Positions 35,469 through 44,210 are shown, counted from the stretch's first letter. The stretch: DNA of 64,000 nucleotides from Mesorhizobium sp. WSM3859 (GCF_002295065.1 NZ_NSGG01000023.1:1-64000); one strand, 5' to 3'. Program-made: numbers and translations. Notes: generated from the sequence alone by a model not told the origin.

Positions 35469-35660
35469 ATGCTTGATCAAGCCGTCAAAGCCTATTCGCG
35501 TCCGCCGGTCATTGCCGCTCGCCGCGGGTCTCCGGCGCTTCGCCAATGCTGCGACAGCTACATCTGTCCGGTCTGCACGCAGGTCGTCGAACTGACGGAT
35601 TATCGCCAGGTGCTTTGGCACCAGCAGCCCGGCCATCAGCCGATGGACTTCGAGGCCTGA
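35469..35660 (+). CDS. Small protein with a CxxC pair
   Basis: This 63-residue protein starts at ATG 35469 after a strong ribosome binding site (CAGGAGGAAACC). It contains QCCDSYICPVCTQVVEL, so a one-knuckle or paired metal site is possible. No family recognised. Confidence 0.65.
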   Translation: MLDQAVKAYSRPPVIAARRGSPALRQCCDSYICPVCTQVVELTDYRQVLWHQQPGHQPMDFEA

Positions 35661-35940
35661 ATTCTACGTTGAATTGAAGGAGCAACAGTTGGCGCGGCCT
35701 GTCAAAAGGTGAAGCCGTCAGTCGGCGATGTCTTCTCTCCTTTCGCCGATTTCGCTAGCCGGGAACGGCAGCCGAAACCGAATGTTCCGGCCTTCGGGCG
35801 ACGGTCCGAGGCCTTGTTCAGACTGAAGTCTCATGCGCCAAACGCAGAGGCCCGAGGCGCCGATTTTTGAGCAACAACAGCGGCATCAATGCATTTGACT
35901 GGCAAGCCGCCGGACAAAGTCCCTTCATCGGCGGTCTACC

Positions 35941-35981
35941 AAGGAGTGCCCATCATTCCTGCGATGTGATGGGCACTCCTT
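35941..35981. repeat. 15 bp inverted repeat, possible terminator or attenuator
   Basis: AAGGAGTGCCCATCA and TGATGGGCACTCCTT form a perfect stem around an 11 nt loop, 32 bp before the next gene. The following run TTCCC is a poor U-tract. The rest of 35661-35940 shows no gene. Confidence 0.6.
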
Positions 35982-36012
35982 TCCCTCTGGAATCCGACTT
36001 GGAGTTGCTGCC

Positions 36013-36243
36013 GTGCAACCCGGCAACATGATCGCGAACCTTTTTGCCGCGCTGCTCCTGGCGCTGTTGATCGGCGGCGTCTTCCTGCTCTTCGGCAGGC
36101 CGCTCTGGCCGCAACGCCATGCTCAGATGATAGTCCTTCCAATCGACACCATGGCCACGGCATCGGTGCGCAGGGCCTGTATCGAGCCATGCCTGCCGGC
36201 CCGCTTCGATCTCAAGCTCGCGCCGGCAAGGCCGCAAGGATGA
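36013..36243 (+). CDS. Hypothetical single-span membrane protein
   Basis: This 76-residue protein has one hydrophobic helix (MIANLFAALLLALLIGGVFL) then a polar tail with two Cys. GTG 36013 has GGAG eight bases upstream; ATG 36028 is an alternative. No family recognised. Confidence 0.45.
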   Translation: MQPGNMIANLFAALLLALLIGGVFLLFGRPLWPQRHAQMIVLPIDTMATASVRRACIEPCLPARFDLKLAPARPQG

Positions 36244-36253
36244 GGCCGGCGCG

Positions 36254-36279
36254 GGAACCAGTCCGCGCGTCACGCCGTT
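36254..36279 (+). promoter_or_regulatory. Candidate EcfG-type promoter
   Basis: GGAAC and CGTT spaced by 17 bp match the general-stress sigma consensus exactly. The expected transcript start near 36287 favours the GTG at 36315 as the start of the following gene. Confidence 0.55.
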
Positions 36280-36314
36280 GACTGAGCGAAGGGATGGCGC
36301 CAGCGGAGGCCGCC

Positions 36315-36545
36315 GTGGATAATTTCGAACTCATCGATCTTCTATGCGTCATCGACGCATGCGCGAGCGACCGTTCGGCCGGGCGCGTGGTGCCGATGTC
36401 GAGGGCCGTCGAGGAACTGCGCGTGCTGACCGGCGATTTCGTCTCGTCGGACGAGGATGCGGCCAATGCCTTGACGCAGGTCGCGCTCGAGCGCGGCTGC
36501 TCGGTTCTTTTCGACGAGCGGCCGGGCGCCGACATTATCACCTAA
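36315..36545 (+). CDS. Small acidic hypothetical protein
   Basis: This is a ~76-residue protein (DNFELIDLLCVIDACASDRSA, EELRVLTGDFVSSDEDAANAL, FDERPGADIIT). GTG 36315 is chosen because GGAGG lies seven bases upstream and the EcfG-type promoter would start the transcript near 36287; ATG 36294 is the alternative. No family recognised. Confidence 0.55.
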   Translation: MDNFELIDLLCVIDACASDRSAGRVVPMSRAVEELRVLTGDFVSSDEDAANALTQVALERGCSVLFDERPGADIIT

Positions 36546-36629
36546 TTCGGCGGCGCGGCTGCTGGGGCGACGGTTCCCGCCAGGGAGATCGGTCGTCGCG
36601 GCCCCTGTGAGCCGCTGCCGCTTTCCGCC

Positions 36630-37847
36630 TCACTTCGCCAGGGTGATCATCCGGCCCGCATACATCTCCCGGTTCCCCAGTTCGGCCGTGCAGTCCGACT
36701 TCACCGCGGAGTTTCCCGTCATCGCGACGGTGTCGCCCACCAGCCGCAGGCAGCTGCCCTGGGCGCTCATGTCCGAATTTCCGGTATAGGTGATGGCAGC
36801 GTCGGGCGCGTAGATGAAGCCGCTCACCAGCGAGCCGGATCCGCCGTTCAGCGTCAGCGCCTGTGTGTTGCCGTGCGCCTGGTAGATGGTGATGCCTCGA
36901 TAGGGGCCGCTGGTGGGTGGCGAGAGGTTCACCTGCTCGTTGGCGTTGATGTAGAGCTGCGAGTTTTCCATCAGGAAGATCGTCACGCCCTGGCCGCTCA
37001 GGGTGCCGTTGCCGCCAGGCTTTATGGTGACGTTGCGCATGATGTAGGTGCCCGGATTGAGGGTGATCTTTCCATTCAGGGTCTTGTCGCAATAGGTGCC
37101 CGGCGAGAGCGTTATCGTCTTGCCGTTGGGCACCGGCAGGCAGAGCGTGTAGGCGGGCGGAACGACATCGGCCAGCGGATCGAACGAGGCATACTGCTTC
37201 TCATGCGGGGTGCCGCAGGAAAGCGTGGCGCTGGGCGGCGTCAATCCTTGGGTGGCGCCGACCGTCGAGACACAGGCCGCGCTGACGATAGCCGAGCCGC
37301 CGCGGTTGACGGAATCGGCCGCGTCCGAATTGGCCGCGATCACGCAGCCGGTCATCGCCACATTGGTCGAGCCCTGCAGGTTGACCGCGTTGCCGGCATG
37401 CTGGTTGAGCGCCAGCACGCAGGCCTGCGCGCCGGGCTTGATCTTGACCGAGGCGGTGCGAGTCGCCTGCCAGGCCGGCATGGCGCCGATGAAGGCCGGC
37501 CGGCTGATGCTCGACGACGCCGAAATGAAATAGGCGCTTGGATCGCCGCTGGCGGCGGCCTGGAAGGCAGCGAGGCTGCCCGACAGCTCTTGCGCGTCGG
37601 CCGCGCTCATATTGGCCGCGAAGAAGGTCTGGCCCAGTTGCTGCACGTCGCCCGCCGACATGGTTGGCTGGTACTTCGTGCCGATCGCAAGGCCGGCGGC
37701 GTCCAGGGAATTCTGCAGCTGGGCGGCGTCGTCGCTGGTGCCGATCAGGTCGACGGAAGCTGCCACGCCAAGCATCAGCGGCACCATGGCAACCGCGGTC
37801 GCGACCGCGAAGTTGCCGCGCTTCGAAACCCAAAACTGTCCAAGCAT
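36630..37847 (-). CDS. TadG-like protein with a repetitive beta-rich C-terminal region
   Basis: This 405-residue protein starts with a TadE/TadG prepilin-like segment (KRGNFAVATAVAMVPLMLGVAASVDL). A helical stretch and then a beta-rich region from about residue 140 follow, with short repeats (LQGSTNVAMTGCVIAAN, SPGTYCDKTLNGKITLNPGTY, GVTIFLMENSQL) that look like a parallel beta-helix. Eight or more Cys suggest disulfides outside the cytoplasm. TadG proteins belong to Flp/Tad systems, but no tadA, tadB, tadC or rcpA lies here. It is divergent to its paralogue at 38128. Confidence 0.8.
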   Translation of the reverse strand: MLGQFWVSKRGNFAVATAVAMVPLMLGVAASVDLIGTSDDAAQLQNSLDAAGLAIGTKYQPTMSAGDVQQLGQTFFAANMSAADAQELSGSLAAFQAAASGDPSAYFISASSSISRPAFIGAMPAWQATRTASVKIKPGAQACVLALNQHAGNAVNLQGSTNVAMTGCVIAANSDAADSVNRGGSAIVSAACVSTVGATQGLTPPSATLSCGTPHEKQYASFDPLADVVPPAYTLCLPVPNGKTITLSPGTYCDKTLNGKITLNPGTYIMRNVTIKPGGNGTLSGQGVTIFLMENSQLYINANEQVNLSPPTSGPYRGITIYQAHGNTQALTLNGGSGSLVSGFIYAPDAAITYTGNSDMSAQGSCLRLVGDTVAMTGNSAVKSDCTAELGNREMYAGRMITLAK

Positions 37848-38127
37848 GGTGCCCGCCCTCGTCGTATTTCACCGAGTGTTATGCGTGCCGTCTCTACGGG
37901 CGATTTCCAAAAAAGATAAAATGCAGAAAGTGCTAAAATATTAGGTTTTACTGACGCTTACACCTTAAGTCCTAAATCTGTTGGGCCTTAAGTCTGAGTG
38001 CGCGCGGCGCAAGATGGGGGCGGAGGCCCGCTGCGGTCCTACAGATGCAAGTCGAGCGAAATAATTAGGCATTCGTTCATAAGGCAATGATGACGTGACC
38101 GCCGGGATACCGTGGGTGCGCTCGGCC

Positions 38128-39378
38128 ATGGCCTTTTCAGGTCCATTCTTCAGCAATTTTTTTTCTCGGCTGACCCTTCGGCGCTTTTGCGAAGGCAAGG
38201 GCGGCAATGTCGCGACCATCTTCGCGTTCACCCTGCCGGTCGTCGTCGGCGGCGCGGGGCTGGGTGTCGAGACGTCCTACTGGTACTATTCGAGCCTGAA
38301 GCTGCAGGCGATCGCGGACGCGGCCGCCTATGCGGGCGCGCTGGAAAAGATCCAGGGGTCCGACACGGCCGCCATCACCGCCGCCGCCACGACGTCGGCC
38401 GCCTCGAACGGGCTGGGCGGCGGCACCATCGTCGTCAACACACCGCCCACCTCGGGACCAAACACGGCCAACAAGGCGGTGGAGGTCATCCTCAGCCAGA
38501 ACCTCGACCGGATGTTCACCTCCATCTTCACCCAGACAAAGGTGCCGCAACAGGCGAGGGCGGTCGCGCTGATCACCGACGCTTCAAAGGCCTGCGTGCT
38601 GGCGCTCAACCCCTCCGCCTCGTCGGCGGCGCTGTTTTCCGGCAGCACGAGCGTCAAGCTCACCGGCTGTTCGGTCATGGCGGATTCGATCGCCAGTGAC
38701 TCCATCAAGGTGCAGGGCTCGGCTGGGTTGCAGACCGATTGCCTGATTACCGCCGGCGGCGTTTCGCTGAGCAATCCGGTGACCATGGTTTGCAAGTCGC
38801 CTATGACCCAGGCCCTGCCGGCGTCCGACCCCTTCTCCAACGTGCCGGCGCCCGCCGCGTCCAACCCGTGCAAGAACGTCAACGGCAACAAGGCAGCGCA
38901 GACGCTGCAGCCCGGCACCTATTGCAGCGGCATGAGTCTCAACGGCGTTGTCACGCTTTCTCCCGGGGTCTATGTCGTTCAGGGCAATATGAAGATCAAC
39001 GCCAACGCCGTCGTTGTGGGCGCCGGGGTCACCATCTTCATGTCCGGCAGCAACACGGTCAGCATGAACGGCAACGCAACCGTGACGATGAGCGCGCCGA
39101 CTTCAGGCACTTATTCCGGCGTGCTGTTTTACGGCGACAGGACGGGCACCGCGGCGCAAAGCACCTTCAACGGCACCGCGACCTCGCTGTTGACCGGCGC
39201 GATCTATTTTCCCAGGCAGCAGGTCAATTATCTCGGCAACTTCTCAGGTGTGAACGGCTGCACGCAGGTCGTCGCCGATACCATCCAGTGGTCGGGCAAC
39301 TCGACCATCAACCAGGACTGCTCGAGCCTCGGGATGAAGGACATCCCGGCCGCCCAGGCGGTTGCGGTCGTCGAGTGA
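38128..39378 (+). CDS. TadG-like protein, paralogue of 36630-37847
   Basis: This ~416-residue protein has the same plan: basic N-terminus, CEGKGGNVATIFAFTLPVVVGGAGLGVE as the prepilin-like segment, then the beta-rich part (ACVLALNPSASSAALFSGS, TSVKLTGCSVMAD, SPGVYVVQGNMKINANAVVV, GVTIFMSGSN). The shared C-terminal region suggests a recent common origin. GTG 38095 is an alternative start. Its stop overlaps the start of the TadE-like gene (GTGA), forming a three-gene plus-strand operon. Confidence 0.82.
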   Translation: MAFSGPFFSNFFSRLTLRRFCEGKGGNVATIFAFTLPVVVGGAGLGVETSYWYYSSLKLQAIADAAAYAGALEKIQGSDTAAITAAATTSAASNGLGGGTIVVNTPPTSGPNTANKAVEVILSQNLDRMFTSIFTQTKVPQQARAVALITDASKACVLALNPSASSAALFSGSTSVKLTGCSVMADSIASDSIKVQGSAGLQTDCLITAGGVSLSNPVTMVCKSPMTQALPASDPFSNVPAPAASNPCKNVNGNKAAQTLQPGTYCSGMSLNGVVTLSPGVYVVQGNMKINANAVVVGAGVTIFMSGSNTVSMNGNATVTMSAPTSGTYSGVLFYGDRTGTAAQSTFNGTATSLLTGAIYFPRQQVNYLGNFSGVNGCTQVVADTIQWSGNSTINQDCSSLGMKDIPAAQAVAVVE

Positions 39379-39824
39379 GATCCCTGATCCATCGATTGGT
39401 CCGGGCCATTCGCGATGAAACAGGCATCGCCGCGGTGGAGCTTGCCATGGTGCTGCCGGTCCTGTGCGCGGCATTGCTTGGCACCCTCGACGGCTGGTCC
39501 TATGTCACCAGCTCGATGTCGATGCGCGCCGGCGTGAAGACGGCCGCCAACCTCGTGATGGCCGGATCCTCCGACGACACGGCGATCCAGGCCGCGGCGC
39601 TGGCGAGCTGGGAAAACAAGCCTTCCGATGCCCAGGTCGTTATCACCCGCATCTATCAGTGCGGAACGACCGTCGTCGATGCCTCAACCCTGTGCAGCGG
39701 CCCGAAAGCGCCGTCTGTCTATGTCCAGATCCAGGCGACCGGCACCTGGACCCCGCCCTTCACCTTCGGCCCTTTCCCGGATATCACCACGCTCGGTCAT
39801 TTGCAGGTGGTCCGTGTTCGCTAG
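39375..39824 (+). CDS. TadE-like pseudopilin
   Basis: This 149-residue protein begins at GTG 39375 inside the previous stop. It has the TadE segment ETGIAAVELAMVLPVLCAALLGTLDGW (type-IV-like, Glu after the cleavage region) and a short C-terminal part with two Cys. Such minor pilins prime or shape Flp pili. Confidence 0.8.
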   Translation: MRSLIHRLVRAIRDETGIAAVELAMVLPVLCAALLGTLDGWSYVTSSMSMRAGVKTAANLVMAGSSDDTAIQAAALASWENKPSDAQVVITRIYQCGTTVVDASTLCSGPKAPSVYVQIQATGTWTPPFTFGPFPDITTLGHLQVVRVR

Positions 39825-40257
39825 GGCAGTTCCAGGAAAAGCGCTGAGCGGCTGGACCCGGCGGCCCCGGGCATTTGCCGGCAACGTGTCCGGCGGAAGC
39901 GGCATTGAATTCGCCCTGATCGCGCCCGTCCTGATCATGCTCTTGTTCGGAATCTTCGCTTTTGGCTGGTCAATGAACACCACCTCCAGCGTGCGCTATG
40001 CGCTGGAGGCCTCGGCGCGCTCGCTGCAGCTCAACAACACGCTGACGCAGGCCGACATCCAGGCGGTCGCCACGCAGAAGCTGAAGGCGCTCGGCCTGAA
40101 GAATGTGAACGTCACCATCAACACCGATCCGGTGAGCGGCGGCTTCCGCATGGCCCATGTCAACGCCAGCTACGCCTTCGTCATCAACTTCCCCTATTTC
40201 AGCGATTATCCAATCAGCTACACGACGTCCGTGACCGTGCCGCTGGTCGGCGGCTAG
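39814..40257 (+). CDS. TadE-like pseudopilin
   Basis: This 147-residue protein begins at GTG 39814, overlapping the previous gene by 11 bp. It has GGSGIEFALIAPVLIMLLFGIFAFGW as the pilin-like segment and a helical, then strand-rich, C-terminal part (YAFVINFPYFSDYPISYTTSV). It completes the TadG-TadE-TadE operon. The main pilus motor genes must lie elsewhere. Confidence 0.82.
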   Translation: MFARAVPGKALSGWTRRPRAFAGNVSGGSGIEFALIAPVLIMLLFGIFAFGWSMNTTSSVRYALEASARSLQLNNTLTQADIQAVATQKLKALGLKNVNVTINTDPVSGGFRMAHVNASYAFVINFPYFSDYPISYTTSVTVPLVGG

Positions 40258-40428
40258 AACGGCACGCGCAAACCAGAGATAGAACCGTCGCTGCGGGCGG
40301 TAGCTGCATACGTGCCGTCCCATCCGCTGCGGCCGGTCGGCACGTCATCTTAGCAACCTCTAAAGTCGCAAGCTTGACGCCAGCAAGAAATGCTAGGGGT
40401 TTGCCGTCGTCCTATCAGGAGCGCAGCC

Positions 40429-40707
40429 ATGACTTCTCCCGTCGGAAGCCAGCATTCCGCTGGCGTCGTGCATCATTCGAGCAAACCTCAGGGATCGTCG
40501 GAAACCTTCCCGGGCAAGAGCGCGCAAAGCGTCGGCCACCTTGCAAAGGCCTCGGTCTCCGATACAGACGCGGGCGAGCCGAACGCGCAAGGAAAAGCCG
40601 CGTCCCGCATCGCCCGCATGGATCTGACGGTGCTCTCTTCAACCGGCTCGGCGGAGAGCGAGGACCCGGACACCGCGACCGACGCGCCGGCCACTGGGGG
40701 GACGTAG
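40429..40707 (+). CDS. Hypothetical disordered protein
   Basis: This 92-residue protein is rich in Ser, Gly, Ala and Thr (SPVGSQHSAGVVHHSSKPQGS...DAPATGGT) with no signal peptide. ATG 40429 follows AGGAGCGCAGCC. Low-complexity stress-related small proteins of this type are common in rhizobia, but no family is recognised. Confidence 0.5.
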   Translation: MTSPVGSQHSAGVVHHSSKPQGSSETFPGKSAQSVGHLAKASVSDTDAGEPNAQGKAASRIARMDLTVLSSTGSAESEDPDTATDAPATGGT

Positions 40708-40818
40708 AAGCCGCGTGAAACGGCTAGGCTCGGCGCCTTCGCCGTAGCTTTCCGTCCGCAACTGCGCCAAAACGGGAAGATAGGGCGGTCCGCCGTTTCG
40801 GCGGACGCTACCAACGCT

Positions 40819-41103
40819 CTAGCAGCCCTGTGCTGTTGTTTTCATCTGGCCGGGAGCGTTCGATTTGGCGCTGGTGTCCTGCTGACCGGGGGCCGCCTGC
40901 TTCGCAGTGCCCGTCGTCTGTTGTCCCGGAGCGCAATCCTTGGCCGAGTTTGGATTGGTCGAGTTCGTTTGCGTTTGATCCGTGCTGGGCATCGTGGTCG
41001 TGGATGAAGAACCCGACGAAGTACCGGACGACGTGCCCGACTGCGCCACAGCCAGCCCCCCGGACATGGCGAACAGGGCGGCGACAAGAAGAATGCGTTT
41101 CAT
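40819..41103 (-). CDS. Secreted Ser/Thr/Gln-rich small protein
   Basis: This 94-residue protein has a signal peptide (MKRILLVAALFAMSGGLAVAQ) and a low-complexity mature part (SGTSSGTSSGSSSTTTMPS, repeats of APGQQ). It ends in Cys. It resembles the linker regions of the nearby DUF1236 protein in composition. An EcfG-type promoter lies upstream. Role unknown. Confidence 0.65.
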   Translation of the reverse strand: MKRILLVAALFAMSGGLAVAQSGTSSGTSSGSSSTTTMPSTDQTQTNSTNPNSAKDCAPGQQTTGTAKQAAPGQQDTSAKSNAPGQMKTTAQGC

Positions 41104-41141
41104 GAGGAGTGGTCCTTTGGGTAGCGTCCCTTCAGGTGTTT

Positions 41142-41166
41142 AACCTCGGCCAGGCCACAGTGTTCC
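41142..41166 (-). promoter_or_regulatory. Candidate EcfG-type promoter
   Basis: On the minus strand GGAAC and GGTT are spaced by 16 bp, 39 bp above the secreted Ser/Thr-rich gene. One base differs from GGAAC-N16-CGTT. The region 41167-41466 shows no gene. Confidence 0.45.
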
Positions 41167-41466
41167 CGCGACCCGAAACGCTCCCGATTTGCCGACTTTC
41201 GTGTACCAAAATGACCCTTAGGGACCATGGTCTGGCGAGGCAAGGGCCCTCATTGTTCCAAACGGCCCAAACGCGCTCGGCCCTTTGTATTTCTGTTTTA
41301 TTTCAACGGGTTAATGTAGTTTTTCGCGAAGAGTACCGGGCAAGGGCCGCAATGCTCTCATTTCGCGACCGCAATTGCCTAAAGTTTATCCGACGCCGTT
41401 AGCAAATTCTCATATGAGGCTGCCTAGCGGTTGGGCCGTGTGAAGATTCATCTGCGGAGAAGCACA

Positions 41467-42273
41467 ATGACATTGCGTAAGACACTTCTGGCATCCCTTG
41501 CCATTCTGGCGCTCGCGGCGGCCCCGGCGCTTGCCGGCAACGGCCATGGGGGTGGCAATGGCCATGGCGGCGGCAATGGCAATGGCAATGGCGGCAACGG
41601 AAACGGCGGCGGCAATGCCGGTGGCAACGGCAACAGCGGCGCCTCGCATGGCAAGTCGGCCTCGGCCCAGGGCCACAACAAGAGCACCGACGACAGCGCG
41701 TCGGACGACACGACGACCGACGAAACGACGACCGCCGCCGCGCCGACCGCCGCTACGCCGAACATCCATTCCAAGCTCGGCCGGTTGAACTCGTTGCAGC
41801 GCAACATCAACGCCTACATGAATTCCAAGAGCAAGAAGTTCGCCGGCATCCAGTCCTATGTGACCGAGGCTGCCGCGGCCCAGAACGCCCAGGCCGCTCT
41901 TGACGCGGCGAACGCCCAACTGGCGGCCGACCAGGCCTCGCTGGCCGACCTCACCACGCAGCTCGCCGACCTCAATGCGACTGACACGACGGGCTTTACG
42001 CCCGAACAGCAGGCGGCGCTCGATGCGCAGATCGCCGACGTCCAGGGGCAGATCGACGCTCAGAATACGGCAATCACCGCTGACACCCAGGCGGTCACGG
42101 ATGCCCAAACTGAGGTTACCAATACACCCGCCCCGGACGACGCGACGTTAGACGCCGCCCTGCAGGACATGGCCAACAAGCCGGTCGATCAGGAGGTGAC
42201 GGACTGGGCCAAGGGCGTGCTGGCCGGCAAGATCGACCAGGCCGCCGCGGCCGCGGCGCCGACAACGCCATAA
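41467..42273 (+). CDS. Secreted Gly/Asn-rich protein with helical domain
   Basis: This 268-residue protein has a signal peptide (MTLRKTLLASLAILALAAAPALA). A Gly/Asn/His low-complexity region (GNGHGGGNGHGGGNGN) and a Thr/Asp linker follow. About 150 residues of Ala/Gln/Asp-rich helix then begin near KLGRLNSLQRNINAYMNSK and include ALDAANAQLAADQASLADL repeats, likely coiled coil. ATG 41467 follows GCGGAGAAGCACA. Envelope or matrix role is plausible but unproven. Confidence 0.75.
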   Translation: MTLRKTLLASLAILALAAAPALAGNGHGGGNGHGGGNGNGNGGNGNGGGNAGGNGNSGASHGKSASAQGHNKSTDDSASDDTTTDETTTAAAPTAATPNIHSKLGRLNSLQRNINAYMNSKSKKFAGIQSYVTEAAAAQNAQAALDAANAQLAADQASLADLTTQLADLNATDTTGFTPEQQAALDAQIADVQGQIDAQNTAITADTQAVTDAQTEVTNTPAPDDATLDAALQDMANKPVDQEVTDWAKGVLAGKIDQAAAAAAPTTP

Positions 42274-42306
42274 GGCCGGCCGAACCGACCAGAGGGTGGA
42301 GGAAAC

Positions 42307-42335
42307 GCCGCCGGGCCTCGCCCGGCGGCTTTTTT
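42307..42335 (+). terminator. Rho-independent terminator
   Basis: GCCGCCGGGC and GCCCGGCGGC form a 10 bp stem with loop CTC, followed by TTTTTT. It ends the secreted Gly/Asn-rich gene. The rest of 42336-42671 shows no gene apart from a short repeat. Confidence 0.9.
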
Positions 42336-42638
42336 GTGCGCCATCGCCTCCGCGTGAAGCCGTTCGGCCTATTTCGGCGGCGCGTCAGACCTCAGTCGTC
42401 TTGTCTTCGGTGGCGCACGGCGTCTATGTCATCGTTGCGCTCCCTGTTCTTGCCCTTTATGGCGCATGGTTCAGGCTCCGCTCTCCCAGCGGAACCGAGC
42501 CCAGATATGGGGAGTTCAGGAGACGACAGTCGATTCCCCCCGGGATGTAGCTGCTCCTTCATCGAGCCCGCCACTGGTTCAGGCACCAGTAGGCGGGCTT
42601 TTTGATGGGCCGCGCGACGCAGCCCGGCCGAATGCAGT

Positions 42639-42674
42639 TCGAGGCCGGTTCCCACTTTCGGGAGACATGCTCTA
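42639..42674. repeat. Short copy of the GGTTCCCACTTTCGGGAGACA repeat
   Basis: It shares CCGGTTCCCACTTTCGGGAG with the two longer inverted copies around the MmgR-like sRNA (43951 and 44254). It sits at the 3' end of the J-domain gene. Confidence 0.75.
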
Positions 42675-43214
42675 ATCGGCGTGATCGAGCAGGCGGGTGG
42701 CGTCCGGGCGGTCCCGGTCTTGTTTGCTCCCGGCGTGGTCGATGCCCTCGACCGTGATGGCGAACGTCCCGTTCTCGGTCCTGCCGATGAAGCCCTTCGC
42801 CTTGAGGTACCACAGGTGGAATTCGAGGTGCTCGCGGGGGCAGCCCGACAGGCGTTCGAGCTCCTCGTCGCCGATGCCCGGATTGTTGACGTCGCGTCGG
42901 CGCCGCACATAGAGAAGCGACAGCAAATTGGCCTGGATGACGGAATCCCTGGCCAAGCCGCGGGCGTCGCGCGCTTCCTCGGTAAGTTCGTGACGAAGGC
43001 CCAGATGTTCGCGGTAAACGATATCGTACTGCGCCCGTTTGACCGGGTCTCGTAGCGTATTGTGGGCTTCGACGATCTCGCTGAAGCGCGCTTCATTGCC
43101 AGTTTCCCGATTGTCGGGATGGTAGCGCATCGCAAAGTAGCGGAAAATCCGCTCGATTGTTTCTGAATTGGCCTTCGGGCTAATTTCCAGAGTCTCGTAG
43201 TAGTCAATAAACAT
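42672..43214 (-). CDS. J-domain protein with C-terminal winged-helix-like part
   Basis: This 180-residue protein begins with a DnaJ domain (DYYETLEISPKANSETIERIF, HPD motif in MRYHPDNRETGN, then RDPVKRAQYD). The C-terminal half (IGDEELERLSGCPREHLEFHLWYLKAKGFIGRTENGTFAIT) looks like a winged helix. It probably recruits Hsp70 to a specific partner. It has no Gly/Phe or zinc region, so it is not a general DnaJ. Confidence 0.88.
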   Translation of the reverse strand: MFIDYYETLEISPKANSETIERIFRYFAMRYHPDNRETGNEARFSEIVEAHNTLRDPVKRAQYDIVYREHLGLRHELTEEARDARGLARDSVIQANLLSLLYVRRRRDVNNPGIGDEELERLSGCPREHLEFHLWYLKAKGFIGRTENGTFAITVEGIDHAGSKQDRDRPDATRLLDHAD

Positions 43215-43458
43215 GTAATCGTGCTTCCGAAATCACGGAAACCACTCCCCCAATCCGCAGCATTGCCTAAATGTCGCGCGCATGCAAGGCGCGGGACCAG
43301 GCTTTGAACAGCTATGGCCGGCGCGGGCACTCATCATACGAAACTGTAAGATTGCGGCCACAATTGCGGGAGATTTCGAGCCAAATTTAGCCATGCTCCT
43401 CTCACGTATTCAGTAACGCGAAGGCGTGGGACACCTCATATCCAGGGGATTGTATGCA

Positions 43459-43953
43459 ATGAAAACCGGAAGCGGATATTCAACTTATCAAATCACGCTG
43501 CACTGGTTGATAGCGGTGCTCGTTTTATTTCAGCTTTTCTTCGGCGAGAGCATGACTGCCGTCGTGGACGCCATTGAAAACGGACAGCCCGCGGCCGCGT
43601 CGGACCAGGCGCTCGGATCCGCTCACTACTGGGCCGGCCTGACCATCCTTGCGCTCGTGCTGGTTCGATTGGTCCTCAGGCTCGCATCAGGCGCGCCGGC
43701 CCCCGCCAATTGGGGGCCGAGATGGATGCAAATCGCCGCGCATGTATCACATGGTCTGTTCTATGTGCTGTTGTTGGCGACACCCGCAGCCGGGTTGCTG
43801 GCATTCTATGTGGGCGACCCCTGGGGCGAGATCCATTCGCTTGCCAAGCCTGCGTTCGTTGTGCTGATCGCCGTCCACGTCCTTGCCGCGCTGTACCACC
43901 AGTTCTGGCTGAAGGACGGGACGCTGAAGCGCATGTTTTCGTCCGCTGGCTAA
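43459..43953 (+). CDS. Cytochrome b561 family protein
   Basis: This 164-residue protein has four membrane segments and the haem-binding His pattern of bacterial b561: ITLHWLIAVLV, SAHYWAGLTIL, AAHVSHGLFYVL and IAVHVLAALYHQFW. It moves electrons from quinol or an unknown donor across the inner membrane. ATG 43459 gives the standard N-terminus (YSTYQITLHW). Confidence 0.92.
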   Translation: MKTGSGYSTYQITLHWLIAVLVLFQLFFGESMTAVVDAIENGQPAAASDQALGSAHYWAGLTILALVLVRLVLRLASGAPAPANWGPRWMQIAAHVSHGLFYVLLLATPAAGLLAFYVGDPWGEIHSLAKPAFVVLIAVHVLAALYHQFWLKDGTLKRMFSSAG

Positions 43954-44060
43954 AAGCATGTCTCCCGAAAGTGGGAACCGGTTTCGGAATAAAGACATGC
44001 GTAAAATCAAAAATCCAAAGCGCATGGAGCGAATCTGAAAGGTCGCGACGCGCTTTAAAG
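43951..44060. repeat. Left copy of a ~105 bp inverted repeat flanking the MmgR-like sRNA
   Basis: It starts AAAGCATGTCTCCCGAAAG and runs through CGGTTTCGGAATAAAGACATG, GCGCATGGAGCGAA and GGTCGCGACGCGCTTTA. Every one of these blocks is present in reverse complement at 44254-44362. This copy starts at the stop of the b561 gene. Confidence 0.9.
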
Positions 44061-44068
44061 GAACCCCA

Positions 44069-44097
44069 CTTGGTCTACACTATTCCTGTGGAATAAA
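44069..44097 (+). promoter_or_regulatory. Candidate promoter of the MmgR-like sRNA
   Basis: CTTGGT and AATAAA are spaced by 17 bp, giving a start near 44103. The -35 resembles the alphaproteobacterial housekeeping CTTGAC box; the -10 is less typical. Confidence 0.4.
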
Positions 44098-44102
44098 CCC
44101 CG

Positions 44103-44179
44103 ACCTCTGTTACGTTAACCAAGTTTGAAATTCAGGTGGCAACCTGGATGGGAGCCGACCTCAAGCCCGGCTCCCTTTT
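44103..44179 (+). ncRNA. mmgR: MmgR/alpha-r8-like sRNA (Rfam suhB/mmgR family)
   Basis: The predicted RNA runs from ~44103 and has a TTACGTTAACC block, a short hairpin (CAGGTGGCAACCTG), then a terminator hairpin (GGGAGCCG...CGGCTCCC) and TTTT. That is about 77 nt, the size I recall for Sinorhizobium MmgR, which limits polyhydroxybutyrate granule formation. The family match is from memory of the conserved block and needs a covariance search. It sits between two inverted repeats in an otherwise gene-free 487 bp. Confidence 0.65.
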
Positions 44180-44210
44180 GGCTCGCCTCGAAAGAGGCGA
44201 GCCTTTTTTT
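44180..44210 (+). terminator. Second terminator after the sRNA
   Basis: GGCTCGCCTC, loop GAAA, GAGGCGAGCC and TTTTTTT form a strong Rho-independent terminator directly behind the sRNA's own hairpin. Confidence 0.92.

Noticed and set aside
35953..36273. 106-residue minus-strand frame
   Set aside because: It covers the 35941 inverted repeat and has no ribosome binding site; the plus-strand frame with a membrane helix is better.
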